Part shown: positions 56,066 through 64,000 of the stretch, piece after piece
Position numbering within the stretch: the first letter of the stretch is position 1
How the letters are laid out: every line of letters begins with the position of its first letter
Origin: Opisthocomus hoazin
Lineage: Eukaryota; Chordata; Aves; Opisthocomiformes; Opisthocomidae
Length of the DNA stretch: 64,000 nucleotides
Assembly: GCF_030867145.1 (NCBI RefSeq)
Contig: NC_134419.1
Coordinates: forward strand, 6,475,501-6,539,500
Reading direction: 5' to 3'
Position numbers and translations under genes: made by a program
Notes under the pieces: generated by a model
Seen by the model: the letters and a program-made list of their open reading frames with translations, nothing else
Told to the model about the DNA's origin: nothing
Databases searched by the model: none

Positions 56066-59000
56066 GGCCCAACCATCTTTCCTGTGACATTTTTAGTTCC
56101 CACTCTCGACTGCTTAGGCCCTATAAAGAGTTACAAGAGGTCCTTCAAACTGTAATACTCCAGGCTTTTACCCTCTCAGACTTGCTGAACAAAGTTCAAA
56201 TCCCTCCTTGTCTAACGTTGGTGTTTCTGGCCACTCGTTTGTTTGTCTAGAAAACACAGAGAAGGCATACAATAAAAACCAGACTGAGCTGAAGGGCTCT
56301 AAGAGCAGCAGTTGGAAGAGCCAGTGGTGGGACAGCTGGGCATGGAAAATGATTGATTTTTATGTGTGAAGCAGTTGTGAAATGTTCTGTGGCATTATGG
56401 GGACATGCCATTGCTAACAAACGATTGCCTGTTGGGGACAGAAAATGCCAACCATTGTTCTGAAGAAGGAAATAGCCTTATTGATACTGAATTAGGCTTA
56501 CATTGAATTATTATTATTCATTTGCAATGCATCCTGTTTTCCAAATATGAAAATTAATGACCATGCTGAAGTCATCCAGCACTATCGGCCTTTAGTTGTT
56601 GGTCATATCTACATCCTTATGGTCCAGGTGGAGTTTAACTGTTCAGAACTGGGGAGGTATTGTGGCGGAAATCTGCGCTAACAGAGCAGCTGAAGGAAGC
56701 TGTTCTGCTGCTTAAGAGTTCGTCAAGCTTGTTCTTGTTTTATAACAGGCCTGAGAGTGATGCTGGCAGAGGTAGATGTGTTGGTAGATTAGACTTAAGC
56801 TTTTGGGATATATTTCAAACTGTCACATGCAGTATTGATGGCAGAAAAATAGTGGTATATAAAACAATAATGTTGCCTTTGAATGGAGTAAAAACTGATT
56901 TATCTATAGAAATTGAGATGCATACCAAACAGCAATATTGTATACAGTGACAGTATTTTGTATACAACTCCGGAAGTTTGAGTTTTGTTCCCAGTGTTAT
57001 CTAATAGTTTCTACTGAAATCCTGACAGAAAATGGAATATTACTGCCAGTAAAGTTTGTCTGTTGCTTCGGATTAAGGAAATAAGAAATAAAAATTAGGA
57101 AATGGCTGGCATGCGACATGGGTTTCTTAAGCAATGATCAAGAACTGGACAATGAATATTTTCATACGGTCAAACACATGAGACTGTACCTCAGCATGGA
57201 TGATAAAAACTATTTTTATAGATGGGAGGCTGTATGTCCTGGAAAGCACTGATGCTGAAAAGGATTGGGACGTCATATTCAACTGGTATGAGAAAATAAA
57301 TTTCTAATGGGCTATGAGGTGATATTATACATTATTAAACAGTGTAGAGGAGTGATGTTATCTTTCTGTTAAGCATCACTCTAGTTGCAGGACGATAGGT
57401 TAATGCTCAGACTTTCTTAAATGGCTTTGAAAAATCACAGTATTTGGAGAACTAGGAGATGCTAACCCATATGTGGTACTGATGGACTAATGGAAGATTA
57501 GAGGGAATCTGGTCTGTTCCAGAGATGCACCAGAGGAGAAAATATCTGATACTTGAGGGTTCTTTTTGGTGCACGTAAATGCAGAACGGCATCTCACAGC
57601 TGGAAACCGAGAAAGATCAAACAAGAAAGAAGACCCATGTTTTTGACTGCAAGGGTAAAATAGTCCTGGCAAAGCTTAGCAAAGGATGTGGTAAGTCCTC
57701 TGGTACTTGAAGTTGCTGAGCCAGGTTTGGATGTTCCTATGGAAGCAATGATTTGTTTCAACCCTGGACATTTGCATTCGGTGGTAGAATCACTAGATGA
57801 ACAAGCTGGACCATCCCAATGGCTTCCACTTGCAATCTGTAAAACGCTCGGTTCCAAGCCAGCTCCTACTGCCAGACCTGGTGCTGCCCTTCCTTCCTGT
57901 GCCCTCTGCATTGCAATCCTTGGGCCATATTTAGGGCCTCATTCTGGATTTTGTGACAGAAATCAGGGGGCAGGCTGGGGAGGAAGGAGCATTACTGCAC
58001 CACAGTGCCATAGTTTTGACAGTAATTATGGTAAAGCAATCGCTAGCAACTAATGTTTCCTCCAAACCCGCCCTTTCTTTCCTCTTGTTATGTCTCTCTC
58101 TTCAGCAAACAGCACGACTCCTCCTTGACTAGACTAGTCTCTGTGCAGAGATGTTGTGATGGAACCTGCTGTTCCCTAGGACCTGGGCTGAGACCAACTA
58201 AAACCAAGTACTGGGTTTAAAACCTGGACACGTGGGGAAAGAGTGACAGCTGTGATCTTCCTTCTCTTACCAAGCACTAATGATTTTCAACATTAATGCC
58301 TTCCCTTTCTTTGCTGTCTGAAATGAAAACAAAGGCTCTTAGCCTCCTTCCTTGCATAGAAATAGTGACATACTAACACAGTTATTACAGCAAACATTGT
58401 GGCCCTCTCTGGTCATGATGTTTTCTTTCTGTGGGGAGACTGAAATACTAACTCACAAATAATGTCTTTAGAAGTCATATTAGTCACACATTTTTAAGAC
58501 ATTCCAAAATCATACCAACCTCATTCTGAGCTTGTCTGTTGCTACCAATGATTCAAAGTTTTGAAAACTCTCCTTTAGTTTTGATTTACATTTTGGTCTT
58601 GGGCACTTGTTATTTCTGGCAAATGCCAGCTCAGTTTCATTAAAGAAAAATCTGTTTTACAGCCACACGGCTCAGATCTGCTGCGCTTCTAATAATTGAT
58701 GGCTGGTTTCCTTATTTCCTGCATTGTAGAAAAATAAGGACCTTGTTAGACCCAAACAAGCCTGCATAAAGTCACAGTGTGAAACATCAGGTTGGGGGTG
58801 AGCAGAGCAGCTGTGGGCAGTTTTTACAACTTTGGGCCACAGCTGATCGAGGCAGCCAAGGGAAACTGAGAGATACCCATGTGACCAAAATTCAGTTGAG
58901 TTCTTTGGCTCCCTGGTCTGAGATTTATATTTGTGACACCTTCCCCCTCTGTCAGTCTCTGGGCCAGACACAAGTCTGTGTCTGTATATGTACTTATGGC

Positions 59001-59892
59001 TCCGCGCACCCTGTGGTGTGGCTGCTGTGCCCGTTGCTTGCCATGCCACCATGGGACATGTCTTATTTCCAGTGTTGGCTGTCTTGCTCCAGCAGTCCAC
59101 AACAGTGCGAGTGTGTGCTTTGGAAGAAAGCAGCTGCCATGTGGTGGAGATGAAAAATCAAGAGCAAACACTTTCAGAATTTCTGCAAGTGGGCAAATTA
59201 ATTTCAGTGTGAACTGTCATCATGAGGGCCTTTTTTTCCTTCCCCTTTCCTTTGGGTGGTATCTTTGATTTACGTTTCTGAATGGGGCAAATGATTTCAC
59301 TTTGGTGCCCACTAAGAGTGTGCGCAGTTCCATTTCTTTATGGACGATCCATTACAGAACCCTGTCAGTTTCTTGGTTTATATTATTGTGGACAGGTTTT
59401 TTGTTTTGTTTTGCTTTTTTTTTTCTTGTTTTGTTTTAAGAGCCAGTGAAATTCAGTGATGCCTATGTTAATTGAAAACAATCTGTAAGTTTTAACGAGC
59501 AGCTAATGTCTGTTGGGTATTCTTCCACAATGCAGTAGCTGTTGGATGCCTCCTATCATATTGCCACTCCATAAGCCTGGTAGTAGAGACAGGATCCTGC
59601 CTTAGAGATTCACAGAGCTAAATGACTCCTAGGAAGCCAAGCAGTGACACCTGAACAATGTCATAAAAGGTGGGTTGGTTTTCTTTTTTTCACGTACTTA
59701 TCAGGTCCAGTCTGTTTCTTTTGAGACCCAGATCGTTATTTTCAAGCAAGACAAATGCGCGACGAGTCTCCTAGGCATTCCTTTGAAGGACTTGCTCCTC
59801 AAAGGTGGTGCTGAAGAGTTTGTAGAAACTGTAGAACCACTGAAAAATCAAGCCTTAAAGTTTGCTCTGCTAAAGGTCTGATCCAGAGAGGT

Positions 59893-59950
59893 ATTCAAGC
59901 ACCTATCTCCCATTGACGTCAGTGGAAATTCAGTGCCTAAATACCTCTCT
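59893..59950 (+). repeat. Possible ancient amniote repeat relic
   Basis: The phrases CACCTATCTCCCATTGACGT, CAGTGGAAATT and GTGCCTAAATACCT resemble an old, high-copy amniote repeat whose core is 'CCCATTGACTTCAGTGG' followed by 'CCTAAATACC'. It is identified from memory only. Confidence 0.4.
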
Positions 59951-62900
59951 AGTTCTGGTGCTTAGTCTTCTGGCATTGAGTGATACATAGTTCATGCTTT
60001 CTGTAGGTCTCCTTTTATGGCATCTTCTGTGAGTGGTGCGATAGTATTAATTTTGAATTCTTCCCATCGTGAGTTCCAGTGTGTGATGCAGACAGTTGCC
60101 TAGAAAGCTATGCCATGTGATAATCTACTGTTCCACCAAGGAGTTGAGGCCTCATAGACAAGGAGTGGGGTGGGAGAGTGCCTCAGAGAAAATACACTGG
60201 TCGTTGATTAGTTTAGTGCTACTGAAGGAGGATGGAGCCGACCTTCAGGCACTGGGACTTTGTTAAGGGGGGGAACTGAAGTGACATACTCATTTGTTTG
60301 GATGAAAATCCAGGGAAAAGTGAGAGGTTTTTGTTGGCACTTCCTCCACTCGATGCTGATCTTATCATGCTGGTTTAGTAGCAGAGCTCTTCTGGCTCCT
60401 TGCCAGGTGATATCACTGGAGTCCATCTGAGATGTGCAAGATAAAAGATCTCAGGGAATTATAAGTATTATGACTTTCCTATCAAACTGTTCTGATGCAT
60501 AGAGCCTTCTGACCCAGAAAACTAGCTTTGTGTTTAAAATTTTGTTCTTGAAAGAAAAGGAAACACAAGACCTGGGAAGTAGAACCTTATGTTTATAAGG
60601 GCCCTGAGAGCAGCTGTAATTAGTGCATTTTTTTGGCAGGGACTTGTTCCTCTGACAGCAAAGGGCCCTGGTGTCCAGCCAGGTTAAATGTAGCCTGGGA
60701 GTAAGCACTTGGGAACTGTGTACCATAAACTGATTCTGTGTGTCTGGCACTGAGACCATGTAGTGTCCTCTCACTTAAGATATAAAATACTTTGCGTGCT
60801 TCCAGTGTGTCCTGTAAGATGCTCCAGAGGTCTGAGTCACTGCCCAGCTGCTTGGGCTGGTTCTCTAAAGTCTGACTTGTGAAGGACTGCATCGAGGTGC
60901 TGTGAGGGTTACTGTGCTGGGTGCTGTGATGATGATTGCCCTACTGGGTGCTGTCTTAGTCTTGTGATACTGTGCACTTCACAGTTTTACTATGGGCCCA
61001 CATGTCTGGTAGTACTGCCAACTGAGTGATGTGAGAGTGAGGAAGTTCCTGTGGTGACAGGAATCCCCCTTGTCAGCCCCTTCCTTGCAGAGACTCACAA
61101 CAGCAGTGCTGTGAATCTATATTTATTATTTTCAGGTAAATTCAATAGTGATGCTCAGCAATACTGGAGGAATTTTGCGGTGCTGGAATGCCTTTGCGTG
61201 AGGTGTGAGCCACATCAGCCCCACTGGCTGAATGTGACATTGGCTTGCTTGACTCCTCCTTTGCCTGTATCTGCTGTCATCTTCTTCCTCCTGTGTGCTC
61301 ATCACGTGGCCTCTTCCCATCCCCACAACACCCAGTCAAAGCTTTGGCTGACCTGCACTGGGGCCGACCTGACTGGTACCAGGAAGGCGCAACTGGGAAT
61401 CCCAAGGAACTCCGTGAGAAGGTGTGTATGCCAGGCACAAGCTCAGCCCAGCAGTGCTGTGAGGGCAGCAGAAGCTGACATCTGCTTGCTGCCCTGCATG
61501 GGTAAGCGCAGTGAGGTGTCATAAGGCACATATTGACATTCTTTGGGCAGTTTTAGTGTTGGAATCAGTCCCAGGGCAGTAGACATTCCTACAGCAAGAT
61601 GATGAACTCTGGCAGATTCTTTAAGAAGACACAATTGGTAGTGATTTGGGTAAGTGAGTGTCAGAGCCTGGTAACGATACAAGGAGTGCTGTACCTTACC
61701 AGTTCCTGACTAATAGTGCTGTTTTGTAATTCCAAATCCAGAGGCAGAAGAACCAGTGAGTTACTCAGAGTGTAGACATGCAGCTCCCATTCTTCAAAAG
61801 TGAACATCTGAGAAAGGAGTGAAATCTAGAAAACTCTGTGTGGGGACTTGCATGAAACTGTTCAAAATTAACTTCAACTGTTCCCCATAGGAGCAAATGC
61901 TCCAACTGCAGAGTTGGGCAGGGAGAGGCAATGTGTTGACCTGATGAGCAGATCAGGGCACCCAGACCATCTGTTTATGTGCATATCCTAGGCCAATCAG
62001 TTAGTGGCTGCAGGACTGGGAAGAGGTGAAGGTGGAATTGGGCATAGAAGGGAGGGAGCACTGGGAAAAGGTGGGAGGACGAGGAAAAATTAGAAACCAC
62101 TGGGGATCGACTACTTTGGACATAAGTATAGGCTCATCTACACAAAGAGGTGAAATGGGACCTGCAGAAAAGAAGTGTGGGGATGTGGGGGTGATCAGAA
62201 TGGTCATTAAGGACAAAAACATATTCTTTTATTTGTTTTTAAAGCTTCAGAATTGTTGTGAGCTCCTTGTTCCTCAGATTTCACAATGCGTGAGAGGAGA
62301 ACATTTGACTTCCTTTCTCAAGGACTCTAGAGCTGCTGTCAGTCCAATTTCCCTGTTTTCAGACAGAAATCAGAGCTGTTCACCGCTTCCCAGATCCTGC
62401 AGAAGTCAGTGGGACCTGAGGAAAAGAATGTTGCTTCTGGCAGAGCTAAACGGAGTGAGCCACCTAGCAAGTCGGCCAGCTCTAGGACACAATGGGCAGC
62501 ATGGCTGCACAGAAAGGTGCTGGGGGATGGATAGGGACCCCAGTGAACCCTCTGGCCCTTCTGATCCATCCTGTGGTAGAGCAGAAGGTTGGGCAGGGAG
62601 GGTGTCTGATCCAAAGCCTGCTGGATTGGTAGGAGCTGGGGCCTGGGAACGACCACATGGACGATGGAATCCGGTTTGTTGCTGTTGCAGGCAACTGACG
62701 CTCAGTCCAGGGAGCATCTGTCCCACAGCACCCACAAGCCACAAAGCTTGTAACTCAACAGTATATAACAAACTGAGATCATTAGTGGAAAATACTGAAA
62801 GCCACAAACTGCTGTGTGCAGTAGAGAGCAGGAGAGGTTGAAAGCACTGACAATGGCCTGCAACTCTGGAAAAACTGGGAATTTTCCTAAGTAAAAATTC

Positions 62901-64000
62901 CCAGATGACCCAAGCATCAAATTTGATCATTGGTTTAAGTACCAAAACAAAGCACCTCATGTATTTGTGTACTTGGACGATCGGAGAGCTGGTGACAAAC
63001 TGGTGCCCACCAGCCCAGCAGTGGAGGGGCTGGGGAGAGCTCGCTGGGATCCTGTGCGTGCTGTTTGGACTCACTGGTGTTTACAGCAACCAAATTTCCA
63101 TGCAGCGCACAAGAGAAGGTGCTTTTTATTTTCTTCTCCTTTCTTCTCCTCTCTCTTTTAATAACTGAACTCAATGGCTCCTCTGAGTTACGAGGGATTT
63201 TTACAGCAGAGTTGCGTGGTGGAGAGACCTGGTTTTCATTGTGCAGTCCGGGATATCAGTTTTAACCCAGAGGCAGTGATGTTATTTAACAGGTGCCTTA
63301 AAGGCATAGTGCTTATTTAATCACCATCTCCACATCACCATTATGTAAATTGAAATTGCTTAGGTACGCAATTAATTGTGAATGCTTTGGACATTTTTAA
63401 AGGCATAAGACAATACCTGAAGTTCCATTTTAAGAATATCCAGGTCAAAGGACACACATGTTTTTATTTTCTTATTTGAGGTATAATGTGTTCAAGGCAG
63501 GTTTATGGCACAACCTTTGTTTATTGACTTGTACTTTTCCACATGAAACTAATGGAACATGACAGATGATATTTATGAGGCATGTGTTCCTGATTAAATC
63601 ATGTTAGACATTAAAACCTGATAAAAGAATGTATTTTAAAGGGTGGATTAATAGAAAAGGAGGCAGCACTGATTGGGGAGTTTACACGGAACAAGACACA
63701 TTGGTCTTAGACTGAGTATTTATAGGTGAGATATGTGGTTATAAAACTTTAGAAGCTGAACAGAAAAAAGATTAATAAGCTTTTGCTCTGTGGAAAGTTT
63801 GAGTTTTGTTTTTCTCCCTTTGTAAGCCACAGTCCACCTCGTATTTCTGGCCTTTCAAGTGAATTTATTCAGTTCTGCCTAAGAACTTGTGACCCCTTAT
63901 GGCCTACTGCTTTTACTGTTGGCTCTACATGCGTTCTGTATGCTTCAGGATTCCCAGTCAGCAGATCTGTGCAAGCAGCCTTTGATGCTGCTAAAAACTG

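Larger units (their letters stand above)
44635..64000 (+). other. GLIS1: Probable first coding intron of GLIS1, incomplete
   Basis: More than 19 kb follow the GLIS1 donor with no exon that I can support and no zinc-finger coding sequence. This suits a gene with long 5' introns. The composition is AT-rich with many T and A runs, for example 48951-48986. Weak traces of old repeats appear near 48,625-48,715, 55,988-56,065 and 59,893-59,950. The longest open frame (62026-62841, 271 codons) shows no domain. Confidence 0.5.

Overview
The window is vertebrate nuclear DNA, almost certainly from a bird. The exons have GT..AG introns that are mostly short, there are three CpG-island promoters, and the interspersed repeats I can identify are almost all CR1-type LINE fragments. 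Three genes can be followed exon by exon and a fourth is entered at its 5' end. The order is DIO1 (minus) - YIPF1 (plus) - NDC1 (plus) - GLIS1 (plus, 5' part only). As I recall it, this is the order of the human 1p32 neighbourhood. The species cannot be named from the sequence.

Positions 1-5,500: all four coding exons of DIO1, the type 1 iodothyronine deiodinase, read leftwards, with an in-frame TGA selenocysteine codon at 2072-2074. DIO1 stands head to head with YIPF1; 961 bp separate the two start codons, and an AT-rich strip and the YIPF1 CpG island lie between them. Positions 5,052-12,400: YIPF1, a Golgi/ER multi-pass protein, in 8 coding exons encoding 311 residues, with a probable 3'UTR intron. 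Positions 13,028-30,870: NDC1, the transmembrane nucleoporin, in 18 coding exons encoding 672 residues, starting from a CpG island that abuts a CR1 copy and carries a ZNF143-like motif. Every splice phase in the three genes is consistent and the joined frames are open.

Positions 30,870-43,270 are intergenic. They hold two longer CR1 copies with reverse-transcriptase remnants, a short CR1 tail, and one unexplained pair of exon-like segments (39,367-39,754). Positions 43,270-44,660 form a third CpG island with the likely first coding exon of GLIS1, a Kruppel-like zinc-finger factor, and a possible upstream ORF that overlaps its start codon. From 44,635 to the end I see no convincing exon; this fits a long GLIS1 first coding intron. 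It contains a 41-base C run and a few weak traces of old repeats.

The genes share no pathway: DIO1 acts in thyroid hormone activation, YIPF1 in membrane traffic, NDC1 in nuclear pore assembly and GLIS1 in transcription. No wholly new system is evident. The most unusual candidates are the orphan exon pair, the overlapping upstream ORF of GLIS1, the long C runs and the 77-bp first intron of NDC1. All exon coordinates were derived by eye from splice signals and remembered family sequences, without alignment.
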